Of a stretch of DNA of 64,000 bases, positions 19,306 to 31,300 are shown in pieces; position 1 is the stretch's first letter; the number at the start of each line of letters is the position of its first letter. Source of the stretch: Pyronema omphalodes (lineage: Eukaryota; Ascomycota; Pezizomycetes; Pezizales; Pyronemataceae); contig JAJJXM010000035.1 in assembly GCA_024516155.1 (NCBI GenBank), forward strand, positions 496,001 through 560,000, read 5' to 3'. The notes beneath the pieces are model-generated. The model was not told the DNA's origin. It made no database searches and worked only from the letters and a program-made list of their open reading frames with translations. The translations under genes and the position numbers were made by a program.

Positions 19306-22300
19306 TGAGGAGTCGGATTATTAAGGTCCTCTAGGGTTGCGTCACCTGAGGAGGAAGAATGTATATCTGACGCGGAAAATATCATATGTTCAGGAACAAA
19401 AAGGAAAATATTGGACAGCTTGGAGTCGACCAAGACAAAACTTCGACGAACCGACAAAGGAACCTCTTCCAAAGGAACTATAAATGGAAGCTGTGGTTCC
19501 ACCCTATCATGGAAAAAGGCCAATTATCAACATGGTGTTGACTTGGTCTAAGAACAAATTCAGACGGTGCGAGTCCTACTTGATACAGGCTCCACCTCAG
19601 CACTTACTGGACAAAGGTTTTGTCCATACTTACAAAATTCCCTACTGTGAAGAGAGACCAGCCTCTTCAAATCCGCAACTTCAATAATGAGGTAGTTGCT
19701 GGAGCTGGAGAATTCTTCACTGTACCGTTTCATGCTGCAACATAAACAACACTTTGCAGCCGAATCCTTCGAAGTCGCCCCTCTTGACAGCGACTGCGAT
19801 GTCATCTTACCATACTGGTGGATGGCAAAACACCAACCTTGCAACATGTGGGGAGAAAGCAATAACATCTCCTTCACAACTCCACGTTGCACCGAACATT
19901 GTACTAAGGCTCAGGCCAGTACATTTTCACTTAAGGTCGACCGCAGAGTACTCGACCACCCTGAGGCCTCAGTTATAGGCCATATATCAGCCATTGCCAC
20001 TAAAGAGGAATTGTCAGAGGCACTTCAACAAGTCCCTGAGAAATTCCGTAAGTGGATCAATATCATGACCAAGGAAGCAGCAGACAAGCTTCCAGAACAC
20101 AAGTCTTACGACCATGCCATAGACTTAAAGGAAGGAGAGACTCCTCCTTGGGGACCAGTCTATGCGCTTAATGAAGTCGAACTGGAGACACTCAGAGAAT
20201 GGCTAAAAGAAATGCTAAGGACAGGCAAGATTAGACCATCAAAATCTCCTGCCGCAGCACCCATTCTCTTTGTGCCAAAACCCCATGGGCGAGGTCTACG
20301 GCTTTGTGTTGACTATAGGGGGATTAATAAAATAACAATAGCAAATCGCTACCCCCTCCCTCTTATGTCTGAATTACAAGACAGAGTAAGAGGAGCTAGG
20401 TTCTTCACGAAAATGGATTTGAAGAACGGTTATCATCTTGATCAGGATTAAAGAAGGCGATGAATGGAAAACAGCCTTCAGATGCAGGTATGGGCTTTAT
20501 GAGTTTTTGGTTATGCCCTTTGGATTAAGCAATGCACCGGCCACATTCCAGGATATGATGAATCATATCTTTAGGGACATGTTGGATCAGGGAGTGATTG
20601 CTTATATTGATGATGTTCTGATTTACGCGGAGACGGAGGAGGAACATGATGAATTGGTTAAGGAAGTCTTAAAAGACTGGAAGAAAATGGGCTGGTAATA
20701 TCTCCGGAAAAATGTGTTTGGGGGACAAACAAAGTGGAATTTTTGGGGTATATTATAAGCGAAAAGGGAATTGAGATGGCAAAGGATAAAGTGGAAACCG
20801 TCCTGGTTTGGGAACCTCCTAGATCCTTGAAAGAGACACAAGGCTTTCTTGGATTTGCAAACTTCTATCGCCGATTCATAAAGGACTTTTCAAGAATTTG
20901 TCGTCCTCTTACTGAATCTACCAAGGGCGATCCAAAGAAGTGGGAATGGACTGTTGCCATGGAATTGGCATTTGATGAGTTGAAGCAGAGGTTTACGAAG
21001 GCACCAATATTGGGTCATTTTGATCCTAAAAAGGTTTGCATTGTTGAAACTGATGCTTCTGACTTTGCCTTAGGCGCAGTCCTTTCTCAGAAAGGAGAGG
21101 ACGGAAAGCTGCACCCTATTGCTTTTCACTCCAGGAAATTTACTCCGGCAGAAATCAACTACGAAATCCATGATAAAGAGCTTTTAGCTATTGTGGATTC
21201 GTTTAAAATATGGAGAAGATACTTGGAGGGAGCAATGCACACAGTTCAGGTATTCAGCGACCATCAAAATTTGGAGTACTTCACCACAACAAAAGTACTC
21301 AATCGTCGCCAAGCAAGGTGGGCTCAAGAACTTGCTGGTATTGACTTTAAGATTTTTTACAGACCTGGAAGTAAGAATGGGAAGCCAGATGCATTGTCAA
21401 GGCGTCCGGAGTTCCGCCCTGAAAAGGGGGGAGGTGAGGATCAGCCGATTACGACTATCCTTCACAAAGAACATTTTGCATCGATTTCAGCAATTAGCAG
21501 TGGAGGAGAAGGAACTTCATTCATGGTTTCTTCAGCACGGCTCAATTCTATTCCTTCTGTTAAATGGTCTGGCGAATTTTTGAAGATGGTTAAAGAAGCT
21601 GGAGAACTGGACGAAAATTATAAAAAAGCAGCAAACAAAATAAAGGATCCACTAACGATAGAAGATGGCATAATCTATCGGAAAGAGAAGTTATGGGTGC
21701 CAAAGGATTTAGTCAACATGGTCCTGGAATCGGAGCACAACTCGAAAATTGCAGGACACTTTGGTCAGGATAAGACCATTGAATTAATAAGAAGAAACTT
21801 TTGGTGGCCGAAGATGGATGAACAAATAATTGAATATATACAAAGCTGTTTGGAATGTCAGAAGGACAAGACGGCTAGGCACCTTAAGTATGGGATGTTG
21901 CAACCTTTGGAATTAACATATGCCCCATGGCAGTCTATTGCTATGGATTTCATCACCGACCTACCAGAATCAAATGGGTGTGATCAACTATGGGTTATAG
22001 TTGATCGATTTACTAAAATGGCGCACTTCATTCCCCTACAGAAAGATGGCAAGACAACTGCAGACCTTGTCAGGATTTTCGCAAAGGAAATTTGGAAGTT
22101 GCACGGCTTACCCAAGGACATAGTGTCGGACAGAGACTCCAGGTTCACAAGCACCACCTGGAAAGCATTTCTTGGAACGTTAGGAATAAAACCAAGAATG
22201 TCAACAGCCTTCCACCCACAAACAGATGGACAAACGGAACGGCTCAACCAAACAATTGAAGCTTACCTCCGCTCTTTTGTTAACCACGAAATGGACGACT

Positions 22301-23024
22301 GGGCTGATCTCTTACCCTATGGCTGAGTTCGCATACAATAACTCAGTCACAAGCGCAACTGGACTGTCACCCTTTTACGCTAACTATGGATTCTACCCAA
22401 ATACGAGCAACCCTTCGGCAACTGCTGTGCGCAACCCAGCCAGCAAAGCCTACGCCCACTGGATGCATACGATTCATGAAGGAGCCAAGTTAGCCCTTCA
22501 AAAACACAAGAAAGAATGAAACATTATGCAGACCAGAAACGACAGGAGGCACCAGAATACCAAGTAGGAGACTTGGTTATGTTAGATGGACGCAACATAC
22601 GAACCAGACGCCCATCAAGGAAGTTAGACCATAAACTACATGGTCCCTTCCAAGTCGAAAAGGTCATCTCCCCAATCAGCAGTACGACTCACGCTCCCAC
22701 GAAAATGGAAGATACACAACGTCTTCCATACCTCTTTACTTGAGCCCTTTAGAGCAGGAACTCGGGCTCCACCAGACACAAATAAAATTTTACGGGAAGC
22801 AGACTGACGTTGAGGGAAGCGAGGAATATGATATCGATGAAATAATGAGCAGCTACAAATCTGGCAATCGAATCTTATACCTTGTTAAATGGCTAGGTTG
22901 GCCTAACAAAAAGGACTGGACGGCAGAACCATTCGACAACTTTTCAGTAGGAGGTCAGGAGAAGTTACGAGAGTTTCATCTCAAGTACCCTGATTCTCCG
23001 AGGGACTACCGACTCAAGGATTAA
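19290..23024 (+). pseudogene. pol: Chromo-A2 Pol, multiple frameshifts
   Basis: Protease to chromodomain in the same order as copy 1, split by single-base indels near 19480, 19560, 19605, 19640, 19730, 20440, 20675, 22318, 22675 and 22803. The longest open stretch, 20734-22326, covers the RT thumb, RNase H and most of integrase. At the site where copy 1 has its frameshift (22447) copy 2 is intact, so the two copies carry different lesions. RT keeps YIDDVL. The chromodomain is intact in its own frame at about 22805-23024. Confidence 0.85.
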
Positions 23025-23195
23025 GGCTTAATGTTTTTCCCCACGAGGTTTTCATTAGGTCGAGTTGGTAGTAGGATGTAGGGGCTGGAGGACTACATCC
23101 ATATATGATCACTAAGTCACTTGGCTGCGGCGAGGTGCGATCACAGAATGATAAGCTACTTGCTTCGGGACGAAGCTTGAACAGGGGGGAGGTGG

Positions 23196-24554
23196 TGTCA
23201 CACCCTATATTGTGTGAGTATAGAATAGGTAACATGTATAACATTTAGAGAACATGGCAAACTCGACAGGAGAATGAATAATAAGGTTAGTATCCCGGGC
23301 CGGAACCCCCTGAGGAGCTCCAGCTAGCCACGTCACGTGATTCGTGACTTTCCGAAAGGACCTCACAAGGATCCCGGCCCGAGGCGTCGCTACCTGTTAT
23401 TCACTGTCAGTTTGGGAGGATCGCAGATGGATGGGAACGAGGAACAACTTACCTCATGGGTGTCGACTTACCCATGAGAAGACTACAGACGACGCTGATG
23501 GAGACAGAAGACGACGGCGAAGGGACACCTCCTTATACTTGAGGTCGTGTTCCACCAAGCACGGCTACCAGAGGGCTTGCAAGAGAAGGGAATTCTCAGG
23601 ACAGTGCAAGGCAGACGAATAGGATCATCCGAGGTCTGAGTTGGGCGGATAGTCGGCCAAGGAATCAAGGCAGAGTCCTAGTCAGCCAACAGGAGTGGAG
23701 CTCAGGACAAGGGTCAAGATTGCATTAGCATGAGACGACGTCCTGCAGCAAGGAACACCACTCAGGGAAACTGTTGGATGGAACTGATATGACGCGACCT
23801 TAGGCCAATGACTACCAACTGACAAGATAAGACGGCGTTTGCGTACACACCAGGGTGTGGCTGCGCGCAAGTGCGCGCAGGTGGGGCAAATGACATCACA
23901 CAGGAATGTGACGGGGCAGTGTGCTCCAGTACGGCATAGTCTGCCGTATGATGTCAGATTCCTTCACTCGCAATCGAGATTCTCTAGGGAGATCTATGAT
24001 CAAGACGACCTCATAAGATATATGACTCACATGTCATTATCAGAGGAGTCATTGCATTCTGCGCTCAAGTGGAGTAACCCTCCATTAGGCGCTTAACCCC
24101 AATACCTGATTGGAAGGTGTGGTAGCACGGCAAGGAATGTCAAGGATTAATCTGACACGAGGTCATCATGCAAGTGAGCAATTAATATAATTGCGCATGC
24201 AGCATGATGCGAGCCATCGGCAGATTTGTCAAAGGAATTGACTCACGTCTTATCTCCTAAGCTTAGTTTGGAAGTTGGTTCCCTTGGGAAGTCTGGGCGA
24301 ACTTGTAGACGAAAGTCTATAAAGGACCCTAAGTCTTCCCACCGTCTCCTCCAGCATCAGCAACCTGATCTCTACCTACGACGTTACCTTTCGAACACCA
24401 ATACCTCAAGAGAGACCCTTAAGTTTATTCAGCCTGTGATCGATTAGTTTACTTCCTAGCTTCTTGGGAACTCTATTAGTTGAATATCTTTCAAGCGAAG
24501 AGCGAACTGATCGGAAAAGCCTCTCTATTGAAAGTCTCAATAGCCAGGTTCACA
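23196..24554 (+). repeat. Chromo-A LTR3 (no hL-2 insertion)
   Basis: A 1359-bp LTR beginning TGTCACACCC and ending TTCACA. It shows the empty hL-2 target GATTAGTTTACTT near 24443. The sequence immediately after (GGTGT...) belongs to the minus-strand ORF2 of LINE-A1. The self-primer candidate is at 24417-24428, leaving about 126 nt to the LTR end. Confidence 0.9.
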
Positions 24555-26204
24555 GGTGTAAAGAATTGTGGGGAGGGTGAGTTGTCAATGTCGTGGGATT
24601 TTAAGCGTTCGGTGTAGTTCAGTCCGCTGCGCGTTGTATTGTGGGCAAGATAGAAAAAGGTGCTTGGGGGTCTGAGGGGGGGTGTAGTGGGCAGGGCCAG
24701 GAGCGGGAGGAATATTTGTCGGTGGGGGGGTGTGCGAGGCAATCTAGGAAGTACCCGTGACCGGTGCGAAGTCCCAGGACCGCCGTGGATATGTTGCGTG
24801 GCTGGGAGGTGAAGATCGGGTCAAAGTAGCGTCGGTGTGGAGCGCTGTACGTCTTGGGTTTCGGCAGGGAGGTGTACCACTCGGTCCATTCCGTGACGAG
24901 CTGATCTCGAACTTGTCGCGAGTCCAGGATAGGGAGACTGGGGGCGGCGTTGTGGGGTGTAGGGAGGTGGGTGTCTTTGCTAGTAGGTCTGCGGAGTCGT
25001 TACCGGGCATGTCGGTGTGTCCCGGAACACAGTGCAGGGTGATCGATGTCCGATCTTCGCGCAGGGAGGAGGCAATTGTCTGTATGGAGAGGGCTGTTTG
25101 CTGTCCCGCGCCATATGTTGTTCGGGATGCGCGAAGGATAGCCGCCTCATTATCTGTGAAGATATGGATCTGGCGACGTTGGAGGTTGTGGAGTTGGAGA
25201 ATTCTGTAGCAGCTGGCGATACAGTCGTGGATGGCGTGCAGTTCGGCGTCGAAGACCTCCGTTGTAACTCCCATGGGGATGATGTTGTTGATTTGTCTGG
25301 GAAGGCCGTCGCTGATGGTGTAGCCTGCCCCGGTGCGTCTGTTCAGTTGGGAGCCGTCGGCGTATGCGATGATGTTGGTGGGGTCGGCTCGTAGGGTGCG
25401 TAGGAGCTCGGTGTGCTCGGCGGATGCTTCGTTCTTGGGGAGGGATCAGATGTTCGTTCGAATGGAGTTGTGATGCCATGGGGTTGAGTTTGGAATGGCT
25501 GTGTTTTCTATGTCATCGTCTGGCACCACCCATCGGCTAACTGTCCGGAGCATGCTGACGAGGCGAGACAGGGCATAGCCGGGAGACTACCATGGGTAGT
25601 CATATTCGCAGGGATCACAAACGGAGGCGTGGAAGTGGAGGGGTACCGGGAAGGAGGAGGGGCAGCGTTTAACGACGGGGTGGTTTGGGGGAAGGGAAAG
25701 AAGGCGTAGAACGTATTTCCGGGTGCGGTGGTGTAAGCGGACCGAGACGGGGGGGATTGCGGTTTCGTTGTGAAGGGCGATGATCGGTGTTGAGTCAAAG
25801 GCAATAAGGATGTGACGGAGGGCTGATTTTTGTTGAGTTTGGATAAGGTTGGTTAAACTTTTTTGACCGGTCCACCAGTTCTCAGAGCCGAAGTTGGACC
25901 TAGCAATCACGCATGCGATTTAAAGGGTGCGGGTAGCTGAGGGGGACAGACCTGTCTCATATCTTACTAGGCTTCGGAGGGCGTTGAGAGACCTGGCGGC
26001 AGCTGTCAGTCTTACTTTTACATGATGTGCAAAAGCCAGTTTTCTGTCAAAATAAATGCCTATCCATTGTACTACGTCTGTTTTTCCTCCTCTGGTGCCT
26101 GAGGTCACCACCTTGCCGTTTGAAAGGCGAATGTTTGCTGCTGCGGTGAGGGTGTCGGTGCGTGAGCGGTGGAAGTGTAGCAGCTCCGACTTGGAGTGGT
26201 TGAA
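24555..26204 (-). pseudogene. LINE-A1 ORF2, RT thumb, RNase H and C-terminus (middle segment)
   Basis: Continues the ORF2 interrupted by Chromo-B1. From 26204 downward: the post-RT region (HSKSELLHF...TDVVQWIGIYFDRKL), a connecting region, RNase H residues (FDAELHAIHD, FTDNEAAILRAS, PGNDSADLLAK at about 25230-24960) and a Cys/His-rich C-terminal patch. Several frameshifts and stops break it (near 25915, 25500 and 24743). RNase H in Tad-like LINEs removes RNA from the hybrid. The reading frame rejoins 32632 with a stop in the first codons past the insertion. Confidence 0.8.
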
Positions 26205-26741
26205 TGTCACGGCACACGGCTGACGAGCCGTTGTGTTGCGTCATCATTGTGTTGTCGTGGTTGTTGATTGACATCGTGCCGTTGTCTTGCTGTGTTGTGT
26301 TGTGTTGCTGTCGTGTTGTTGTGTGGTTGTGTGTGCCGTGCCGTTGTGACTGGTAGACCGATTGATGATGGATGACGTACCAGGAGCTGGAGAGCTGTGG
26401 CGTCGCAGGTGAATTGATGGAGAACGGAAGCTTCAGGTAGCGATGTTGGATGACGGCCCAGCAAGCGTGCTGGCCGCCCCTTTGTACATAAGGAGGCTTG
26501 CCTCCCCGTTGTCGAGATTCTCCATCGAACGTCTTGTGTCTTCTCCTTGCTCCTAATATAAGACTTCTTCTCCCAAGTCCTACGTCACTCTTGTCCTTGT
26601 CCCTGTTCCTGTTTTGTGTGCCGTCCGTCTGACGAGCACTTCGGTCCTTGTCCTGCCGTTCCCCGTCCCGGAACCTGCCTAGTCCCTCTTGCCGGTAGTG
26701 TTCAGTGTGTTCTTTGAACGTCCGTTCCTAGTTCCCTGACA
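26205..26741 (+). repeat. Chromo-B1 5' LTR
   Basis: TGTCACGGCA...CCCTGACA. It contains TACATAA at 26485-26491, a small GGAGGC-TT-GCCTCC palindrome right after it, and ATCGAACGT at 26524-26532. The TACATAA to ATCGAACGT spacing (~35 bp) suits a TATA box and a start site. GT-rich repeats (TTGTGTTG) fill 26270-26335. Confidence 0.9.
26524..26532 (+). promoter_or_regulatory. Putative self-primer / mRNA 5' end, Chromo-B1
   Basis: ATCGAACGT is the reverse complement of the ACGTTCGAT primer site at 26744-26752. It is repeated at 32409-32417 in the 3' LTR and at 48526-48534 and 56273-56281 (minus strand) in Chromo-B2. Confidence 0.55.
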
Positions 26742-26743
26742 TT

Positions 26744-26752
26744 ACGTTCGAT
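26744..26752 (+). other. Chromo-B1 primer-binding site (self-priming type)
   Basis: ACGTTCGAT starts two bases past the LTR end, the same offset as in Chromo-A. It has no TGG start. Chromo-B2 keeps it at 56053-56061. Confidence 0.55.
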
Positions 26753-26776
26753 CGATTAATTATTCAACCGACACGC

Positions 26777-27019
26777 ATGAACCCCACCGGTTGTGCCTGG
26801 ACCTACGCACTAAAACAAGCTCTGGAAACGCACACCCTAAACGAAACCTTTGGGATCCCCGACAGATTCGCTGGCGCAGTGCGAAGAACCATCCGACGAG
26901 CAGAAAATAACTGCTACCTTGTGGTCCGCTGGGAACTCCAGGACTACACTTATCAGGAGCACATCCCCCGCACCATCAGACTCAAGCCAATCCTCAGAGC
27001 CCGCCAGAATGCATATTAA
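26777..27019 (+). CDS. Small leader ORF upstream of Chromo-B gag (80 aa)
   Basis: ATG at 26777, 80 codons, basic and aromatic-rich, ending ...RQNAY. Its stop (27017-27019) overlaps the gag ATG at 27009 by 11 nt in another frame. An ORF of exactly the same length exists in Chromo-B2 (55786-56028). The gag frame is also open across most of this stretch but lacks an ATG. The differences I compared by eye between the two copies change this protein more than the gag-frame reading, so it may be a leader that merely sets gag translation, or the gag frame may be the one under selection. No known domain recognised. Confidence 0.45.
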   Translation: MNPTGCAWTYALKQALETHTLNETFGIPDRFAGAVRRTIRRAENNCYLVVRWELQDYTYQEHIPRTIRLKPILRARQNAY

Positions 27020-28356
27020 ACTTATTGACGAAGGACCCTGGCAGCAAATTGTGAACGCTGCCGCCATGACCCAGTTCCCTGACAGCCATGAACCGCTTAC
27101 TTTCACAAAACAACTCGCACAATCCATCTTAGACGCTCAGGACCACCCCACGGGTTATCTCTTAAACGACCTCGCGGAAACCCCCGGCTCCCGTAACAGC
27201 ACTCGGGTATCCAGCCCTGTCGCCTCCCGCGCTCCGGAAGCTCCCACCCCTGCCCCCATTCCACCTGTCGTGATCCAGACTGGCTCCGTCCAGGTTTACC
27301 CGAACGGCCCAGAACCAGCACCGCGAGCCGCCGCACCCCCTACCACAGCCGCAGCCGCAGCCCCCGCCCCCGCTATAATCGCACCAATTCCAAGACCCCC
27401 CCCCCCGAGACACCGAGATCCTCCTAACCCCGGAGGAACAAGCCGAGACGAATGAAATTCACTATTACGAGAAGGAGCTCACCCGCCAGCGTGAACTCAT
27501 CAACGCGCTACTCGCCTCCCCTGGCATCCGCGTGACCGGAGACAAAATCTCGGATCCGCCGACCTTCGACGGGTCCAACAGGGAGGACCTCCGCCGCTTT
27601 GTCTCTTTGCTTCGCATCAAGTTGGTGAGCGACGAACTACGTTTCCCGACCCCCCATAAACGGATTTCGTATGCCATGGGCCGCCTCCGCGGACGCGCCT
27701 TGGATCCGATTCTTCCTTATATCAAGGAAAACGGCAACCGCTGGGCCCTCAACGACGTCGAGGACGTCATTAAAATTTTACAGCGTACCTTTGGAGACCC
27801 GGACGAGCGCGCAACGGCTCGTTTCAAACTACAAAATCTCCGACAAAACAACCGCGAATTCTCGGACTATTATGCAGAGTTCTCCCGCCTAGTCGCAGAG
27901 TTAGGCTGGGACGAAGCCGCCACCATGGATGCCCTGCGTAACGGCCTGTCCCTCGAGCTGCACGAGAAGTTGGTTGGTGCCCCGCCCACCACCACGATGC
28001 ACGAATTTGTTGACCAGTGCCAAAAATTGGACTCCCAATTGAGAGCACTTGAGAACCTCCGCAAGCTGCGTACCAACCGCGGCCAAGTTAAACCCACTAC
28101 CACCGCCACCCCCGCCACCAGTCGCCCCACCCCCGCTACACAAGCCACCACCGCCTCCTCCAGCAAGCAAACCCCTGCCCAGGGACCCCGTCAGAAACTG
28201 TCGGCACAGGAGCGCGCGACCCGCCTGTCAGAAGGACGTTGCCTCTACTGCGGTGGCCTCGGCCACATGGCTGCGTCGTGCCCCGCCAAGACGAATGTTA
28301 AAGTGGCGAGCGTGGAATTATTGGATGCTGAAGAAGAGGTGTCGGGAAAAGAATAA
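27009..28356 (+). pseudogene. gag: Chromo-B1 Gag, one homopolymer frameshift
   Basis: Starts MHIKLIDEG. A Pro/Ala-rich N-terminal half leads to the gag capsid domain (about 27560-28050: DPPTFDGSNREDLRRF..., FSDYYAEFSRLVAELGW) and a CCHC knuckle CLYCGGLGHMAASC at about 28241-28282. Chromo-B2 shows the uninterrupted reading. Here a C-run at 27396-27406 has 11 C instead of 10, which shifts the frame to a stop at 27455 before the capsid. The capsid part is open again to 28356. The gag end overlaps pol in the -1 frame at a slippery heptamer. Confidence 0.85.
28344..28350 (+). promoter_or_regulatory. -1 ribosomal frameshift heptamer, Chromo-B1 gag-pol
   Basis: G-GGA-AAA read in the gag frame (TCG GGA AAA GAA TAA) fits the X-XXY-YYZ rule. 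Slippage by -1 leads directly into the open pol frame. It lies two codons before the gag stop and is conserved in Chromo-B2 (52590-52596). Confidence 0.6.
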
Positions 28357-31300
28357 ACCAGCTGCAAGAAGATGGCTCTGCCGCTGGTGGGAATATTATT
28401 GCTGATACATTGCTATTATCGGGCGCAAGTTTTACTGGAAAGTTAGAATGCAAACACCTTGTCCTCTCCTGTTCCTTGTTTTCCAATAACCGCTCCGTGA
28501 AAACAGTAGCGCTCGTTGACTGCGGCGCCACTGGTATCGCCTTTGTTGACCGCAATTTCGCCCGCCATCACAAACTCCCCCTAACCCCCGTATCCACCGC
28601 CCGAACGGTCGAAGTTATCGACGGCCGCCCCATATCCTCAGGAAAAATCACACACCTCGCCCAAGTAGAGTGTACCATCAACGGTCACTCGGAAACCCTT
28701 CCCATGTTTGTCACCAAGCTGGGTCACTACCCGGTGGTGTTGGGTATCCCCTGGTTGAAGAAACACGATGTAACAATAAGCTTCAGTTCCAACACTGTAA
28801 GCTTCGACTCCCAATACTGCCTAAGGAACTGCACCCCGTTGCCTGTAAGCACAACCGGTGTCGAGGTCCTGGACTCGAGGCCCCCTCCCGCTGTCCACGA
28901 GCCCGACACAAACCCCATGCCGGAGTTAGAAGACTCGGTCCCCGACCCCCCGGAAGAACCCCCAATAGCGATCTCAAGTCTAACCATCTCCGACTTCAAG
29001 GAAATGGTAGAAGACGAAATCCTGACAGTGTTCTCGCTATCGTTGGACGAGATCACCGTCGCCCTACAAGACAAGCCCCCTCTCACGGACGACGAACTGA
29101 AAGACATTATCCCCGAAGAGTATCATGACTACCTCGATTCATTCAAGGAGGTCAACGCGAAGGAACTTCCCCCGCACCGACCCTACGACCACAAGATCCC
29201 ACTGAAAGAGGGATTCGTCCCCCCCTTTGGCCCGCTATACTCGCTGTCACGCAACGAGTTGCAGACGCTGAAAACGTGGCTCGATGAGAATTTGGAGAAA
29301 GGATTTATACAACGCTCCCAATCACCAGCCGCCTCGCCGATATTATTCGTGAAAAAATCAGACGGATCCCTACGCCTGTGTGTCGACTACCGGAGACTGA
29401 ATGAAGGTACCGAGAAGAACCGGTACCCGCTGCCATTGATACAGGAAACGATGATGAATCTTTCCAAAGTTCAATACTTTACGACCCTTGATGTCCGCAG
29501 CGCTTATAACCTCATCAGAATGGCAGAGGGCGAAGAATGGAAGACGGCCTTCCGCACAAGGTACGGCCTGTTTGAATCGAAAGTGATGCCCTTTGGGCTC
29601 ACCAACGCGCCTGCCGATTTCCAGGCATTTATAAATGATGTCCTGAGACCATACCTAGACCAGTTTTGTACGGCATACTTGGACGATATCCTCGTATTCT
29701 CCGAAACAAAGTCCGATCACACCGCACACGTCCGAAAGATCTTGGAACGCCTCAAACAAGAAAAACTGCACTTGAAGCCAGAGAAGTGTAAGTTTGCTAA
29801 GGCAGAAGTACAGTACCTGGGCTACAACATCGGCCGCGACGGCGCGCGCATGATGGATTCCAAAGTAGCCACAGTGAGAGATTGGAAGGAACCAACCAAT
29901 TTGAAACAGGTCCAAGAGTTCCTGGGCTTCGCGAATTTCTACCGAAGATTTATCAAAGACTACTCAAAAGTGGTCTCCCCTCTGACGGCTCTGACCAAAA
30001 AGAAAGATGGTAAAGCAATCCCCTTTACCTGGGGTAAAGATCAGCAAAGCGCCTTCGACCGACTGAAGGATGCATTTACATCAGCACCGATTCTCAAGCA
30101 CTTCGACTACGAGAAACCGATTGTAGTAGAAACAGACGCATCTGACTATGTGTCTGCTGGAGTCTTATCACAATACGACGACGATAACGTGTTACACCCC
30201 GTCGCATTTTATTCCAAGAAGCATTCCCCGGCAGAATGTAACTAGGAAATCTATGACAAAGAACTACTGGCAATAGTTCGTTGTTTCGAGGAATGGCGTC
30301 CCCACTTAGAGGGTTCCGCCTTCCCTATAAAAGTATTGACAGATCACAAGAATCTCGAATACTTTATGACGACAAAGCTGCTGAACAGACGACAAGCGCA
30401 CTGGTCCGAGTTCCTGTCTCGGTTCAACTTTGTGATCACCTATCGACCAGGAACGTTGGGAGGAAAATCGGACGCCCTGACAAGACGAGCCGCCGACCTC
30501 CCGGAAGAGGGAGACGAACGCATACTGGCGAACCAGCAGGCTGTTCTAAAGCCACAAAACTTTCAGTTATGCATGACCCCGCCCATGAAACTCGCACCTT
30601 CCGAAGTAGACCTTCTGTTCACAGAGGGCTACAAGACAGATTCATTCCCCAACCGAGTGTTGGGAATGCTGGAAGATGGTACACAAATCTGTCAGGACAT
30701 ATCACTCGCCGATTGCTCCGTGTTGGAAAACAGATTGTACTACCGAGATTGCCTCTATGTCCCCGCGCTGGATAAACTACGATTGAAACTACTACAAGAC
30801 CACCACGACCCCCCCACCATGGGACACCCGGGCCGTGCAAAGACTTTCGAACTCCTCGCCGGGAATCATTACTGGCCCTCGATGAGAAAAGATGTGGACC
30901 AATTCGTCCGAAATTGCCACACTTGTAAAAGAACAAAAGCTACCCGCCACACACCCTATGGAACCTTGAAGCCCCTACCGGTCCCGCACCACCCCTGGCA
31001 GAATATATCTGTGGACTTTGTTACTGGACTACCGACATCAGAAGGCTTCGACGCAATATGTGCGATCGTTTGCCGACTCACGAAACAGCGGCACTTAGTG
31101 CCCTGTCACTCCACGATAGACGCAGAAGGCTTCGCGCAACTCTTCCTGGAAAACGTATTCAAACTACACGGCCTGCCAGACACAGTAGTGTCCGACCACG
31201 GTCCGCATGTTGTGGCCCACTTCTGGAAACACCTGGCAAATTGCATGGGTATCGAAATTGCCACGAGTACGGCCTTCCATCCCCAAACCGACGGCCAAAC

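Larger units (their letters stand above)
4522..24554 (+). mobile_element. Chromo-A tandem: LTR-int-LTR-int-LTR chromovirus
   Basis: Two complete internal regions (7671-13848, 17011-23195) share three LTRs. Each encodes gag, protease, RT, RNase H, integrase and a terminal chromodomain in that order, the Ty3/gypsy chromovirus order. The array sits inside the ORF2 C-terminal coding region of LINE-A1: the flanks 4521 and 24555 are the two sides of that gene. Right-flank GGTGT is expected as the target duplication, but the left partner is lost in a small deletion. The arrangement fits unequal recombination between LTRs. Confidence 0.85.

Noticed and set aside
24757..25394. Plus-strand ORFs of 125-150 codons
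   Set aside because: Antisense to the LINE-A1 RNase H region, whose motifs read clearly on the minus strand.
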